A stretch of 64,000 bases of DNA, from positions 620,001 through 684,000 of the forward strand of contig NZ_STGC01000005.1 in NCBI RefSeq assembly GCF_005222805.1, given 5' to 3'. A program made the position numbers and the translations under genes. A model generated the notes under the pieces. It saw only the letters and a list, made by a program, of their open reading frames with translations. It had not been told where the DNA came from and ran no database searches. Source of the DNA: Devosia sp. FKR38 (lineage in GTDB: Bacteria > Pseudomonadota > Alphaproteobacteria > Rhizobiales > Devosiaceae). The stretch's first letter is position 1. Every line of letters starts with the position of its first letter. Below, in pieces: positions 26,819-37,488 of the stretch.

Positions 26819-28090
26819 TCAGTGGTGCTGCTTGACCGTGTGATCAGCCTCGATGATCGCCGCCGTCAGGCTTCCCGTCGCCGGGTAGAGCGGGATCAGG
26901 CAGGCCTGCAGCGCATGGTAGATATCGGGCTTGCCCACGAACAGGCGCGAGGTCGGCGTCAAATCTTCCTTGAGCTCGCTCAGCCAGCCGCCACGGGCAT
27001 GGTCGATCACGTGATTTTCGGCAAAATCCCACAGCGTGCGATACCAGCTCTGGAAATAGTCGTCGCGGTCATAGGCCGAGAGGAACGCTGCCGCGCCAAT
27101 GGCCTCGCTCACCGGCCACCACAGCTTCTCGCGCATGATGGGCTTGTTGTCCCAGTCCAGCGTGTAGAAGAAGCCGCCGTGCACATGGTCCCAGCCCAGC
27201 TCGATCGACTGGCGGAACAAATTGCGCGCCGCATCGGTCATCCAGCTGTTGCGCTTGTCACCCAGGATCCACAGCTGCATCAGCAGCCGCGACCATTCCA
27301 GCGAATGGCCCGGGGTCGTGCCCGAGGGGCGGAACATCTCATTGCCTTCATAGTGCTTGTCGACCACCCATTTGGAGTCGAAATGCTCGGCGACACGGTG
27401 CCCCAGCGGCACGGCATTGCGGGCAATGATGCGGTCGGCAATGCGCTCGGCCTTGCTCAGATAGTCCTTGTTGCCGGTGGCCTCATAGGCGGCCATCAGC
27501 GCCTCGGTCATGTGCATATTGGCGTTCTGCCCGCGATAGGGCAGCAGCACCGACCAGTCCTGATTGTATTCGTCGCGCATGGCGCCGTCGCCTTCGTCCC
27601 AGAAGCGCGCATTGATCACGCCGGTGACGTCGGCGATGATCTGGTCGGCAAGGGGATGGCCCACCAGCTTGGCGCTCGAAGCAGCCAGCAGCACAAAGGC
27701 ATGGCCATAGGCCTGCTTGGACCCATCGACGATGCCGGTGTCATTGGCACCCCAGGCATAGCCGCCATTGACCGCGTCGCGGTGCCCTTCCCAGATGTAG
27801 CGCATGCCATGGTCGAGCAGTTCGCCCGAGCCGGGGCGGCCGATCAGGCTGCCGATGGCCGCGCAATGCACCATGCGCGTGGTCACATGGATCTGGCGCA
27901 TCGGATTGGCGCCGCCCAGCGGCTTGCCATCATCATCGAGCTCGAAGAAGCCGCCCTTGGCATTGAGCGAGGGGCCCTCGAAGAAATCATAGAGCTTGTT
28001 GGCCTGCGCCATCAGATATTGCCGGTGGAACGGGCGGTTGGACCATGGGCTCGAATTGGTCTTGGGCAGGGTGGCGGGGGCGTCGGTCAT
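26819..28090 (-). CDS. AGE-family aldose-ketose isomerase/epimerase
   Basis: This 423-residue (alpha/alpha)6-barrel protein belongs to the N-acylglucosamine 2-epimerase superfamily. Candidate catalytic histidines are H193 (NMHMTEA), H262 (PGHSLEW) and one in PDIYHALQA near the C-terminus. The pattern is closer to YihS/mannose isomerase than to GlcNAc epimerase, so it may interconvert mannose and fructose or a related sugar. It stands alone, and no sulfoquinovose or mannose pathway genes are adjacent. fbp lies just beyond it on the same strand. Confidence 0.85.
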   Translation of the reverse strand: MTDAPATLPKTNSSPWSNRPFHRQYLMAQANKLYDFFEGPSLNAKGGFFELDDDGKPLGGANPMRQIHVTTRMVHCAAIGSLIGRPGSGELLDHGMRYIWEGHRDAVNGGYAWGANDTGIVDGSKQAYGHAFVLLAASSAKLVGHPLADQIIADVTGVINARFWDEGDGAMRDEYNQDWSVLLPYRGQNANMHMTEALMAAYEATGNKDYLSKAERIADRIIARNAVPLGHRVAEHFDSKWVVDKHYEGNEMFRPSGTTPGHSLEWSRLLMQLWILGDKRNSWMTDAARNLFRQSIELGWDHVHGGFFYTLDWDNKPIMREKLWWPVSEAIGAAAFLSAYDRDDYFQSWYRTLWDFAENHVIDHARGGWLSELKEDLTPTSRLFVGKPDIYHALQACLIPLYPATGSLTAAIIEADHTVKQHH

Positions 28091-28239
28091 GATGGCTCCT
28101 GTCCGGCGATCTCAAGGCGCCGGCAACACATGCCAAGAGCTATAGCGAGACAATAAGAACGTTGCAATTCGCTCAGATGTCGCGTCCCGCAGCTTCTCGA
28201 CTGGCGCTGTTCGAGCGGCAGACCGCGCGCCCAGAGACC

Positions 28240-29187
28240 TCAGGTCCGCCCGTACCAGGCCTCGACCCGCGCCACCTCGTCGGCCGAGCCCAGCACCACC
28301 GGCACCCGCTGGTGAATGCTGGTCGGCACCACATCGAGCACGCTCTGCTGCCCGGTGGTCGAACGCCCCCCGGCGGCCTGCACCAGCAGCGCCATGGGAT
28401 TGCCCTCGTAGAGCAGCCGCAGCCGGCCGCCCTTGGCCGAGGTCTCGCTGTCGAGCGGATACAGGAAGATGCCGCCACGCATCAGGATGCGGTGCACATC
28501 GGCTACCATGGAGCCGACCCAGCGCATGTTGTAGCGCTTGCCGGCTGGTCCGGTTTCCCCCGCTACATTCTCGGCGACATAGCCGCGTGTCGCCGCGTCC
28601 CACAGCCGTTCCCGCGCCGTGTTGATGGCGTATTCCGCCGACGCCCTGGGCACGCTCAGCGCCGCGGTGGTCAGTTGGAAGGTGCCGGTGTCATCGAGCG
28701 TAAACGCTGCTGCTCTGGGTCCGAACGTCAGCACTAGGCTCGTTGCCGGGCCATAGGCGGCGTAACCCGCGCCCAATTGCGCCGTGCCCGGCTGAAGCAG
28801 GCCCTTGCTGGCATCCAGAATGGAAAAGATCGTGCCGACAGTGACGTTTACGTCCAGATTTGACGATCCGTCCAACGGGTCCGTGGCCACCAGATAGCGA
28901 CCCTGATTCTGCATCTGAACGGCTTCATCCAGCTCTTCGGAAATCAGAATCGAGATCTCGGGATTTTCGCCTATGTGACTCAAAACAATATCGTTTGAGA
29001 TCACATCGAGCGCCTTTTGCGCCTCGCCCTGCACATTGGTGTGGCCAGCCAGCCCGGTCTCGCCCGTGATGGCGGCAGAGCGCAACACACGGGCGATTTC
29101 GGCGCTGGCCGCGGCCATGGTCTGCATCACCGACGCCAGTCCGGCATCGACAGTCTGGGCGGCAAGCCAGTCGGTAAGCGTGGTCAT
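28240..29187 (-). CDS. fbp: Class I fructose-1,6-bisphosphatase
   Basis: This 315-residue enzyme hydrolyses fructose-1,6-bisphosphate in gluconeogenesis. The metal-binding motifs ISEELDE and DPLDGSSNLDVNVTVGTIFSI define class I. RYNMRWVGSMVADVHRIL and GGIFLYP are further conserved. The start at 29187 (MTTLTDWLA) is chosen because the long upstream extension in the same frame has no family similarity. It lies between the helicase and the AGE isomerase on the minus strand. Confidence 0.93.
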   Translation of the reverse strand: MTTLTDWLAAQTVDAGLASVMQTMAAASAEIARVLRSAAITGETGLAGHTNVQGEAQKALDVISNDIVLSHIGENPEISILISEELDEAVQMQNQGRYLVATDPLDGSSNLDVNVTVGTIFSILDASKGLLQPGTAQLGAGYAAYGPATSLVLTFGPRAAAFTLDDTGTFQLTTAALSVPRASAEYAINTARERLWDAATRGYVAENVAGETGPAGKRYNMRWVGSMVADVHRILMRGGIFLYPLDSETSAKGGRLRLLYEGNPMALLVQAAGGRSTTGQQSVLDVVPTSIHQRVPVVLGSADEVARVEAWYGRT

Positions 29188-29285
29188 GAGCGGCTCTGGG
29201 CTGGACAAGATGGATGGCCCACTCTCGCCATCCAGCGGCTCGGCACAATCCGACTTTGGCATGGGGCAGGGGCGTGTCCCGTGCG

Positions 29286-31352
29286 CTACTTCCACATGCC
29301 GCGCATGGCCGCGCCAATGTCCATGCGCACCGGCGCAGGCGACAGGCCTTCGATGTGGGCCGGGGTCACCGGCGGCCACAGCACATCCTCGAACAGCCCC
29401 ACCATGGCCCGGGGAATGAAGCGGCTGCGCTGGGCATAGAGATGCCGGTCGCCATGCTTGGCTTGTTGCGTCACGAAGAAGCGCTGCGGCACGATCAGGT
29501 GCAACTGGTCGCGCGCCCGCGTCATGGCCACATAGAGCAGCCGGCGTTCTTCCTCGAGCTCGGCCGTGCTGCCCGTGCCCAGGTCCGACGGCATGCAGCC
29601 ATCCACAACATTGAGCACATGCACCGCCTTCCACTCCTGCCCCTTGGCGGAGTGGATGGTGGACAGGATCAGATAGTCCTCGTCCAGCAGCGGCACGCCG
29701 GCCTGGTCGCTGGTGGCATCAGGCGGGTCGAGCGTCAGCTCGGTCAGGAAGCGCTCGCGGCTGGCATAGCCACCGGCGATCTGTTCGAGCTGGATAATGT
29801 CCTGCACCCGCACCATGGCGTCGTCATAGGTCTGCTCCAGCAGCGGCTCATACCACAGCCGCGCATAGCCCAGCTCCACCGGCCAGCCCGCGTCGCGCCG
29901 GCCCAGCCGGGTCATCAGATCGACAAGCCCGCTCCAGCCTTCGGCGGCCCGCGGCGGCGCCGGGATTTCACCCAGCGCCCAGATCGGGTCCGGCCCGGTG
30001 GCCATGGCATCGAGCACCTTGCCGGCCGTGCCCGGCCCGACGCCGGGCAGCAGTTGCAGCACGCGAAATCCCGCCACGCGGTCACGCGGGTTCTCCGCCC
30101 AGCGCAATATGGCCAGCAGATCCTTGATATGGGCGGCATCGAGGAATTTCAGTCCGCCGAACTTGACGAAGGGGATGTTGCGCCGCGTCAGCTCGATTTC
30201 CAGCGGGCCCGAATGGCTTGAGGTGCGAAACAGCACAGCCTGGTTCTTCAGCGTCATGCCGCCCTCGCGGGCGTCCAGCACCTTTTCGACCACATAGCGC
30301 GCCTGGTCGGCCTCGTCGCGCACGGTGACCAGCAGCGGCTTGGCGTCCGACTGCCGCTCAGTCCACAGGTTCTTGGTGAAGCGCTCGCTGGCGAGCTCGA
30401 TCACGCCATTGGCGGCGGCAAGAATGGGTTGGGTGGAGCGATAATTGCGGTCCAGCGTCACGATCGCGGCCGGCGGCGTGAACGCAGCGGGAAAGTCGAG
30501 GATATTGCGCACGGTGGCGGCGCGGAACGAATAGATCGACTGTGCGTCATCGCCCACCACGGTCAGCCCATGACCCTCGGGCTTGAGCGCCAGCAGCACC
30601 GAGGACTGCAACCGGTTGGTGTCCTGGTATTCATCGACCAGCACATGGTCAAAGCGCGCCGACACTGCGGCGGCAATGGCCGGCTCGGCCATCATGCCGG
30701 CCCAATAGGCCAGCAGATCATCGTAATCGAGCACGTTCTGCGCCTGCTTGGCCGCCACATAGGCGCCGAACAGGCTTCGGAGCTCCTTCTCCCACATGGC
30801 GCACCAGGGGAAATGGCTCTCGAGCACAGCGCTGAGCTCGTCCTGCGCATTGACCACGCGGGAATAGATGGCCAGGCACGTGCCCTTGGTGGGAAAGCGG
30901 CTCTTGGCGTCCGAAAATCCCAGTTCATGCCGCACCAGATTCATCAGATCCGCCGAATCCTCGCGGTCATGGATGGTAAAGCTGGGGTCCAGCCCGATCT
31001 GCGGCGCATATTCGCGCAGCAGCCGCGCGCCAATGCCATGAAAGGTGCCTGACCAGTTCAGCGCATCGGTCACCGCCCCGGCGCTGGTGCCCAGCACCTG
31101 CACCGCGATCCGCTCCACGCGCCGGCTCATTTCGCTGGCCGCCCGGCGCGAAAAGGTCATCAGCAGGATGCGCCTGGGGTCGGCACCCCTCACGATCAGA
31201 TGCGCCACGCGATGGGCCAGCGTATTGGTCTTGCCCGATCCGGCGCCGGCAATCACCAGCAAGGGGCCGGGCCTCTCCTGTCCCGCGCCATGCTCCACGG
31301 CCGCGCGCTGGGCGGGGTTGAGCGCATCAAGATAGCTGGACGGAGCAAGCAC
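29286..31352 (-). CDS. UvrD/PcrA-like superfamily 1A DNA helicase
   Basis: This 688-residue 3'-5' helicase has motif I GAGSGKTNTLAHR, motif Ia/Ic TFSRRAASEM and GTFHGIGARLLREY, motif II VDEYQDTN, motif III VVGDDAQSIYSFRAA, motif IV RNYRS, motif V STIHSAKGQEWKAVHV and motif VI VAMTRARDQL. It likely works in DNA repair. It is a little shorter than UvrD and lacks the long C-terminal RNA polymerase-binding tail. Start: GTG at 31352 with a G-rich stretch upstream. It is a second UvrD-like paralogue type common in Rhizobiales, inferred from length and style. Confidence 0.9.
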   Translation of the reverse strand: MLAPSSYLDALNPAQRAAVEHGAGQERPGPLLVIAGAGSGKTNTLAHRVAHLIVRGADPRRILLMTFSRRAASEMSRRVERIAVQVLGTSAGAVTDALNWSGTFHGIGARLLREYAPQIGLDPSFTIHDREDSADLMNLVRHELGFSDAKSRFPTKGTCLAIYSRVVNAQDELSAVLESHFPWCAMWEKELRSLFGAYVAAKQAQNVLDYDDLLAYWAGMMAEPAIAAAVSARFDHVLVDEYQDTNRLQSSVLLALKPEGHGLTVVGDDAQSIYSFRAATVRNILDFPAAFTPPAAIVTLDRNYRSTQPILAAANGVIELASERFTKNLWTERQSDAKPLLVTVRDEADQARYVVEKVLDAREGGMTLKNQAVLFRTSSHSGPLEIELTRRNIPFVKFGGLKFLDAAHIKDLLAILRWAENPRDRVAGFRVLQLLPGVGPGTAGKVLDAMATGPDPIWALGEIPAPPRAAEGWSGLVDLMTRLGRRDAGWPVELGYARLWYEPLLEQTYDDAMVRVQDIIQLEQIAGGYASRERFLTELTLDPPDATSDQAGVPLLDEDYLILSTIHSAKGQEWKAVHVLNVVDGCMPSDLGTGSTAELEEERRLLYVAMTRARDQLHLIVPQRFFVTQQAKHGDRHLYAQRSRFIPRAMVGLFEDVLWPPVTPAHIEGLSPAPVRMDIGAAMRGMWK

Positions 31353-31444
31353 GAATCAGGGTCCCCCGGACTGAGGCCCAAGGGAGCACGTTTCCTGTTT
31401 TGTTCGCAACGCCCTCACGCGTCGCGCCTGCGGCAGGGGTGATG

Positions 31445-34400
31445 CTACCCCTGCGCCAGATCGGCCAGCAGACCTGCTGCCACGCTGAGGCGGGACACGG
31501 TCAGCGTCCCCTGCGTCAGCTCGGCCACGGCCGCTGCTGTACGGGCAATGACCGCCTGGCGCCGGCTCTGCCACTCGACCAGCCGCTCGGTCACCGTATT
31601 GCCCTCGGCGCGCAGCACGTCGCCGGTCAGATCGCGCTGCGCGCGCATCAGATTGGCCAGGGCGCGATCGAGCGCCATGCGGTCGAAGCGGTCGCTCAGC
31701 ACCAGCGCCCGCGCCTGGGCGATCACCGGCCAGAGCTTGAAGGCGGTGAACACGCCAAAGAACGCCGCAGCGCCATCGGCCACCGACACGCCGCCACGCT
31801 CGCTGACCAGCACGATGTCGCTGGCATAGCTCAGCACGCCCAGCTCGGCGATGCGCTGCGCCGTGGCCTCGGGCACGCCCTTGACGATCAGCCGGCCCGC
31901 CATGGTGGACACGCCCTCGGCCAAAGACGCCGGCAAGGTGCTGGTGATCAGGCTGCGCAGTGTCGCCACGCCGCCGCGGTGCCGCTCCACCAGGCCCGAC
32001 AGGCCTTCGGTCACATCGGCATTGCGCAGGAACCACAGGCATTCCTGGCGCAGCAGCGCCATGCCCTCGGCATAGAGCTCCAGCTGCACCGCCCCAGGCA
32101 CCTGCCCATCGAGCGCATCGATGGCGGCATTGATCTCGGTCAGCCCATAGACGTCGCGCGTGGCCGCATAGGCCAGCGCCACTTCGCCCGGGCTGGCGCT
32201 GGTCGCTGCCGTCATCTGGCTGACGAAGGCCGGGCCGCCCCGGTTGATCATCGCATTGGCCAGCACGGTGGCAATCACTTCGCGCTTCAGCCGATGCCGG
32301 GCCACCGCCTCGGGATAGCTGGTGTGCAGCGTCTCGGGGAAGTAACGATAGAGCTCGCTGGCCAGATAGTCGTCGTCAATGGCGTGGCCATCCAGCAGAT
32401 CGGCATAAAGCGTCAGCTTGGCATAGGCCAGGATCACCGCCAGTTCGGGGCGCATCAGCCCCTTGCCGGTGCCCATGCGGTTATCGAGGCCCGCATCGGT
32501 GGGCAGGAATTCCACCGCCCGATCCAGCAGGCCGCGATCAACCAATTGCTCCATCAGCTCGCGATGCGCCGGCAGCTCGGCCAGGCCGGCCCGCTCGGCC
32601 AGCGAAATCGCCAGGCCCTGCAGATAGTTGTTGCGCAGGCACAGCGCCGCGACCTCGTCGGTCATGGTGACGAGGAACGCATTGCGCGCCTCAAGGCTCA
32701 GCGTGCCATTGGCCAGCAGCGGCGCCACGGCGATCTTGATATTGACCTCAAGGTCACTCGAATTCACCCCGGCCGAATTGTCGATGGCGTCGGTGTTGAT
32801 GCGGCCGCCCGTGAGCGCATAGTCGACGCGCCCGCGTTGGGTCACGCCAAGATTGGCGCCTTCGCCCACCACCTTGGCGCGTATCTCGCTGCCGGTGATG
32901 CGGATGCCGTCATTGGCGCGATCGCCCACTTCGGCATTGGTTTCCAGGCTCGATCGCACATAGGTGCCGATGCCGCCAAACCACAACAGGTCCACCGGCG
33001 CCTTGAGAATGGCGGTCATCACCTCGGCCGGCGTGGCATGCGCCGCGCTCAAACCCAGGGCTGACTGCATCTCCTGCGTCAGCGGGATGGATTTCAGGCT
33101 ACGCGGGAACACGCCGCCGCCGCTCGAGATCAGGCCCTTGTCATAGTCCTGCCAGCTCGAACGGGGCAGGGCGAACAGCCGCTGCCGCTCGGCAAGGCTC
33201 GTCGCCGGGTCGGGATTGGGGTCAATGAAAATATCGCGATGGTCAAAGGCCGCCACCAGCCGCGTCTGCGGGCTGAGCAGCATGCCATTGCCGAACACGT
33301 CGCCGCTCATGTCGCCCACGCCCACCACGGTGAAGGGCTGGGTCTGGATATCGCGGTCCATCTCGCGGAAATGGCGTTTCACCGCCTCCCAGCCGCCGCG
33401 CGCGGTGATGCCCATTTTCTTGTGGTCGTACCCCGCAGAGCCACCCGAGGCGAAGGCATCGCCCAGCCAATAGTTACGGCCGACGGCAATGGCATTGGCG
33501 GTGTCCGAGAAGCTCGCCGTGCCCTTGTCGGCGGCGACCACCAGATAGGGGTCGTCCCCATCGCGCCGCACCAGGTCGCGCGGCGGCACCACGGCGCCCT
33601 CAACCAGATTGTCGGTGACATCGAGTAGGGCACCGACGAAGATCTTGTAGCTGGCCACGCCCTCGGCCTGGAACGCGTCGCGCGCCATGCCGGCACTGAG
33701 CCGCTTGGGCACAAAGCCGCCCTTGGCGCCCACCGGCACGATCACGGCGTTCTTGACCTGCTGCGCCTTGACCAGGCCCAGCACCTCGGTGCGGAAGTCT
33801 TCCGGTCGGTCCGACCAGCGCAGCCCACCGCGCGCAATGGCGCCGAAGCGCATGTGAATGCCTTCAACGCGCGGCGAATAGACCGAAATCTCGCGGAACG
33901 GGCGCGGCGCCACCATGCCATCGACCTTGGCGCTGTCGAACTTGATGGCCAGCGCCGGCAGGCGCTGTCCGTCGGCGTCGCGCTGATAGGCATTGGTGCG
34001 CACGCTGGCGTCCACCAGGTTGAGGAAGCGCCGGATGATGGTGTCCTCGTCCAGCGAGGCCATGGCGTCGAGCGCCGTCATCACCCGCGTCCGCGCTGCC
34101 TCGGCGGCAGCCGCGGCGTCCGCCATCCTGGGGTTGTGCAGCGCATCAAACAGCGCCACCAGCCCCTCGGCGGCGTCCTTCTGCGTCACCAGCACCTGGG
34201 CGATATAGCGCTGCGAATAGGAAATGCCGATCTGCCGCAGATAGCGCGACAGTGCCCGCAGCAGGGCGGCATCGGTCCAGCCCAGGCCCGTGCGGGCCAC
34301 CAGGGAATTGAGCTGGTCGCTCTCGGCCAGCCCATCCCACACGGCCAACAGGCCATCTTCAACCGCCGGGCCGCGCGTTGCGACCTCGAGGAAACTGCCA

Positions 34401-36124
34401 TCGGCTGTGGCCAGCACCATGTCGTGCACATAGCGGTCCACCCCGTCGCGCGGGGTGATGGTGTAGGTGCGCTCATCCACCACGCGGAAGCCAAAGGCCT
34501 CGATCATCGGCACGCGGTCGCTCAGCGGAATGGCGCTGGCGCGATGGTAATATTTCAGGCCCAGCGCGCCATCCGCACCAGTGCGCGTCCGCAGCTTGAT
34601 GGCCACCTGGCCGCTGTCGCCCAGGCTGCGCAGCACGTCGATGTCGAACAGCCCGTCCTGCGCCGAATTGCGCGACTGATAGGCTGGCGAGAAAGCCGTG
34701 CGGTAGTCGCTGATCGCCGCCGGGTCCGTGGCTGTTGCCACCAGCAGGTCGCCGAAATTGCTGGTCAGCGCAAAGACCTTGGCCTCCAGATCGCTGCGCG
34801 AGGGCTTGGGCGTCGGCCCGGCCACGCGCCCGATGATCACATGCACCCGCACCAGCTCCCCTTCGGGGAAATTGGGATAAAAGGCCGAGACGCGACCGTC
34901 ATAGACCTTGGCCAGATAGTCGGTGATCCGCTCCCGCGCCGCGCCGTCATAGCGGTCGCGTGGCACATAGACGAGCACCGAGACGAAATTGTCGAAGCGG
35001 TCGATGCGCGGCAAAACCCGCACGCGCGGCCGGTCATAGAGACCGGCAATTGCTGTGGCGAATTCGAACAGCTGGTCAACGCCGATCTGGAACAGCTCGT
35101 CGCGCGGATAGCTGTCGAGCGCGCTCAGCAGCGTGCGCCCGTCATGGCCGATGGGGTCCACGCCCGATTTGCGCATCACATCGGCAATCTTGCGGCGGAT
35201 GATCGGCACTTCGGTGTGCGGCGTGGCCAGGGCCTGCGAGGTGAACAGGCCCACAATGCGCAATTCGCCCGAGGCTTTGCCCGTGGCGTCATAGAGCTTG
35301 ATGCCGACGTAATCCATGTGCGCGCGCCGGTGTACGCGCGAGCGCGCATTGGCCTTGGTCACCAGCAGCGGCTCGTTCGAGGCGATGAAGGCGGCATGCT
35401 GCGGCGTCGATTCGACAAAGGTCGGGCCGCTGCGCAGCACCTTGACTTCCGGGTCGGTGAGAATGCCCAGCCCGCTGCCGGCCACCGGCACCAGCGCATC
35501 GCCATCAATGGCGTATTCGCGCATGCCCAGGAAGGTGAAATTATGCTCGATCAGCCAGTCGAGGAAGCGCAGCGGCTCATCGGCATGGCTCGACCGGATC
35601 TGCGTCAGTTCGGCAATCGCCTTGCGCAGACGTTCCAGCATGGGTTGCCAGTCGTGCACGGCGCGGCTGACATCGGCCATGGTGCTCTCGATCTCATGCA
35701 CCACCACGCCATGGTCGGATACCGGATCGCTGTGGATATGCAGCACGCTGAGCGCCCGTCCGTCGGCCTGCCGCACCACCGGATGGGAGAACAGACGCAC
35801 CACCCCGCCTGCCGCGCGCAGGGCGGCCAGCGCGCTGTCGACGATGAAGGGCATGTCGGGCGAGACAATGTCGATCACCAGCGGCGCACCCGTCACCGCC
35901 GGCTGCGTCACGGTCAATTCGCTGCCTTTGCCATGATAGTTCTGCAGATGCCGGAACGACTGCGCCAGCACCGTCTCGAAGGCCGCCGCATCCTGGCGCG
36001 CCAGATCTTCCGGATCTGTCGCCAGCACGGCCGACCGCAGGAACTGGGCAAAGCCCTCGTCCTGCCCCGTCAACTCCGCGGCCCGCTCCAGTAGGATCTG
36101 TCGGTTGGCGTGATTCAACTTCAT
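31445..36124 (-). CDS. NAD-specific glutamate dehydrogenase, large (180-kDa) type
   Basis: This 1559-residue enzyme oxidatively deaminates glutamate to 2-oxoglutarate with NAD. N-terminal regulatory/ACT-like domains precede a catalytic dehydrogenase core around residues 700-1200, with the substrate segment PVGAKGGFV (Lys) and the Rossmann area VVGVGDMSGDVFGNGML. The family (GdhZ of Caulobacter, GdhB of Pseudomonas) is usually near 1600 residues. Start: the ATG at 36124 has GAGGAG 7 bases upstream; the frame extends 29 codons further without homology. It probably serves amino-acid catabolism and pairs functionally with putA, which feeds glutamate. Confidence 0.95.
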   Translation of the reverse strand: MKLNHANRQILLERAAELTGQDEGFAQFLRSAVLATDPEDLARQDAAAFETVLAQSFRHLQNYHGKGSELTVTQPAVTGAPLVIDIVSPDMPFIVDSALAALRAAGGVVRLFSHPVVRQADGRALSVLHIHSDPVSDHGVVVHEIESTMADVSRAVHDWQPMLERLRKAIAELTQIRSSHADEPLRFLDWLIEHNFTFLGMREYAIDGDALVPVAGSGLGILTDPEVKVLRSGPTFVESTPQHAAFIASNEPLLVTKANARSRVHRRAHMDYVGIKLYDATGKASGELRIVGLFTSQALATPHTEVPIIRRKIADVMRKSGVDPIGHDGRTLLSALDSYPRDELFQIGVDQLFEFATAIAGLYDRPRVRVLPRIDRFDNFVSVLVYVPRDRYDGAARERITDYLAKVYDGRVSAFYPNFPEGELVRVHVIIGRVAGPTPKPSRSDLEAKVFALTSNFGDLLVATATDPAAISDYRTAFSPAYQSRNSAQDGLFDIDVLRSLGDSGQVAIKLRTRTGADGALGLKYYHRASAIPLSDRVPMIEAFGFRVVDERTYTITPRDGVDRYVHDMVLATADGSFLEVATRGPAVEDGLLAVWDGLAESDQLNSLVARTGLGWTDAALLRALSRYLRQIGISYSQRYIAQVLVTQKDAAEGLVALFDALHNPRMADAAAAAEAARTRVMTALDAMASLDEDTIIRRFLNLVDASVRTNAYQRDADGQRLPALAIKFDSAKVDGMVAPRPFREISVYSPRVEGIHMRFGAIARGGLRWSDRPEDFRTEVLGLVKAQQVKNAVIVPVGAKGGFVPKRLSAGMARDAFQAEGVASYKIFVGALLDVTDNLVEGAVVPPRDLVRRDGDDPYLVVAADKGTASFSDTANAIAVGRNYWLGDAFASGGSAGYDHKKMGITARGGWEAVKRHFREMDRDIQTQPFTVVGVGDMSGDVFGNGMLLSPQTRLVAAFDHRDIFIDPNPDPATSLAERQRLFALPRSSWQDYDKGLISSGGGVFPRSLKSIPLTQEMQSALGLSAAHATPAEVMTAILKAPVDLLWFGGIGTYVRSSLETNAEVGDRANDGIRITGSEIRAKVVGEGANLGVTQRGRVDYALTGGRINTDAIDNSAGVNSSDLEVNIKIAVAPLLANGTLSLEARNAFLVTMTDEVAALCLRNNYLQGLAISLAERAGLAELPAHRELMEQLVDRGLLDRAVEFLPTDAGLDNRMGTGKGLMRPELAVILAYAKLTLYADLLDGHAIDDDYLASELYRYFPETLHTSYPEAVARHRLKREVIATVLANAMINRGGPAFVSQMTAATSASPGEVALAYAATRDVYGLTEINAAIDALDGQVPGAVQLELYAEGMALLRQECLWFLRNADVTEGLSGLVERHRGGVATLRSLITSTLPASLAEGVSTMAGRLIVKGVPEATAQRIAELGVLSYASDIVLVSERGGVSVADGAAAFFGVFTAFKLWPVIAQARALVLSDRFDRMALDRALANLMRAQRDLTGDVLRAEGNTVTERLVEWQSRRQAVIARTAAAVAELTQGTLTVSRLSVAAGLLADLAQG

Positions 36125-36431
36125 GCAACGACTCCTCAGCTCGCATCGGCACTCTAGGCACAGCGCGGGCCGCTGTCTGCCGTCCGTTTGACCTATACAG
36201 GCGTTGGGCAATAGCCCCGTGACAGCCGCAATTTATTAGTGGGTTCTTAGGGTTCTGAAATGAAGTTGCGTGCTTGGGCGCTCTGGCGTGCCGCTCGCCT
36301 TCATTTTGCCGTCCGGCGACAAATCGGAGCAAATCGTTTCCATCGCGCCGCTTCAGGCGCAAGCGGCCATGCTTGTAATACCCCACTAATGTGGTAGTCT
36401 TTTAATCGCCGATCTCAGCGGGAGACAGAGA
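36125..36431. promoter_or_regulatory. Divergent regulatory region, NAD-GDH and sulfate-binding protein
   Basis: This 307-base gap holds no gene that I can see. For the sulfate-binding gene, TTGTAA (36373-36378) and TAGTCT (36395-36400) make a -35/-10 pair with 16-base spacing, and the spacer contains the palindrome CCACTAATGTGG. An inverted copy of CCCACTAAT occurs as ATTAGTGGG at 36235-36243, about 140 bases away near the dehydrogenase side. A shared repressor or looping site is conceivable. Confidence 0.4.
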
Positions 36432-37463
36432 TTGAAAAACGCCCCCAAACTGTTCGCCTACGCCGCCCTGATTGCGGCGCTGGTGCTGGGCTTTGTCGTA
36501 ACGGCCCACGCCCAGGATCGCACTCTGGTCAATGTCAGCTATGACCCGACCCGTGAACTCTACCGGGAGTTCGACGACGCCTTCATCAAGCATTGGCAGG
36601 AGACCACAGGCGAGACCATCGCCGTACAGGTCACCCATGGCGGCTCGGGCGCCCAGGCGCGCACCGTGATCGACGGGCTGGAAGCCGACGTGGTGACGCT
36701 GGCGCTCGAGAGCGACATCAATGCCATCTCCGATGCCAACCCGACGCTGATCCCCGCCGACTGGCGCGGCTCGTTCGCCAACAACAATGCCCCCTATACC
36801 TCGACCATCGTGTTCCTGGTCCGCAAGGGCAATCCCAAGGGCCTCAAGGATTGGGGCGATCTGGTCAAGGACGGCGTCGAGGTGATCACGCCCAATCCCA
36901 AGACCTCGGGCGGCGCCCGCTGGAACCTGCTGGCCGCCTGGGCCTGGGCCAAGGCGCAGCCGGGCGGCTCGGATGAAACAGCGCAGGCCTTCGTCACCGA
37001 TCTCTACAAGCACGTCCCCGTCCTTGACACCGGCGCGCGCGGCTCCACCACCACCTTTGTGCAGCGCGGCATTGGCGACGTGCTGCTGGCCTGGGAAAAC
37101 GAAGCCTATCTGGCGCTCGAAGAACTGGGGCCAGATGCCTTTGACATCGTGACCCCATCGGTCTCCATCCTCGCCGAACCGCCGGTGGCGCTGGTGGTCG
37201 GCAATGCCGAAAAGAAGGGCAATACCGACCTCGCCAAGGCCTATCTCGACTATCTCTACTCCGACGAAGGCCAGGCCATCGCGGCTGCCAACTACTACCG
37301 CCCCTTCAAGCCCGAGGCGGCCAAGCCGGAAGACATTGCCCGCTTCGGCAAGGTCAATTTGGTGACCATCGCCGACTTCGGCGGCTGGCGCGAAGCCCAG
37401 CCCCGCTTCTTCGGCGACGGCGGCGTGTTCGACCAGATCTACACCGGCGCCCCGGCGCAATAA
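36432..37463 (+). CDS. sbp: Sulfate ABC transporter periplasmic binding protein
   Basis: This 343-residue protein has a signal peptide ([17 protein letters not shown]). It matches the Sbp/CysP family through [46 protein letters not shown] and the C-terminal [10 protein letters not shown]. It binds sulfate or thiosulfate and delivers it to CysT/CysW. Start: TTG at 36432 with GGGAGA about 8 bases upstream. Its transporter genes cysTWA lie 3.4 kb downstream, separated by redox genes, which is unusual. It ends in a terminator. Confidence 0.93.
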   Translation: MKNAPKLFAYAALIAALVLGFVVTAHAQDRTLVNVSYDPTRELYREFDDAFIKHWQETTGETIAVQVTHGGSGAQARTVIDGLEADVVTLALESDINAISDANPTLIPADWRGSFANNNAPYTSTIVFLVRKGNPKGLKDWGDLVKDGVEVITPNPKTSGGARWNLLAAWAWAKAQPGGSDETAQAFVTDLYKHVPVLDTGARGSTTTFVQRGIGDVLLAWENEAYLALEELGPDAFDIVTPSVSILAEPPVALVVGNAEKKGNTDLAKAYLDYLYSDEGQAIAAANYYRPFKPEAAKPEDIARFGKVNLVTIADFGGWREAQPRFFGDGGVFDQIYTGAPAQ

Positions 37464-37488
37464 TCCCGACGTCCTCCCAGACGCACAG

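Noticed and set aside
33854..36094. A 746-codon plus-strand frame opposite NAD-glutamate dehydrogenase
   Set aside because: Antisense shadow of a strongly conserved enzyme; no domain or start signal.
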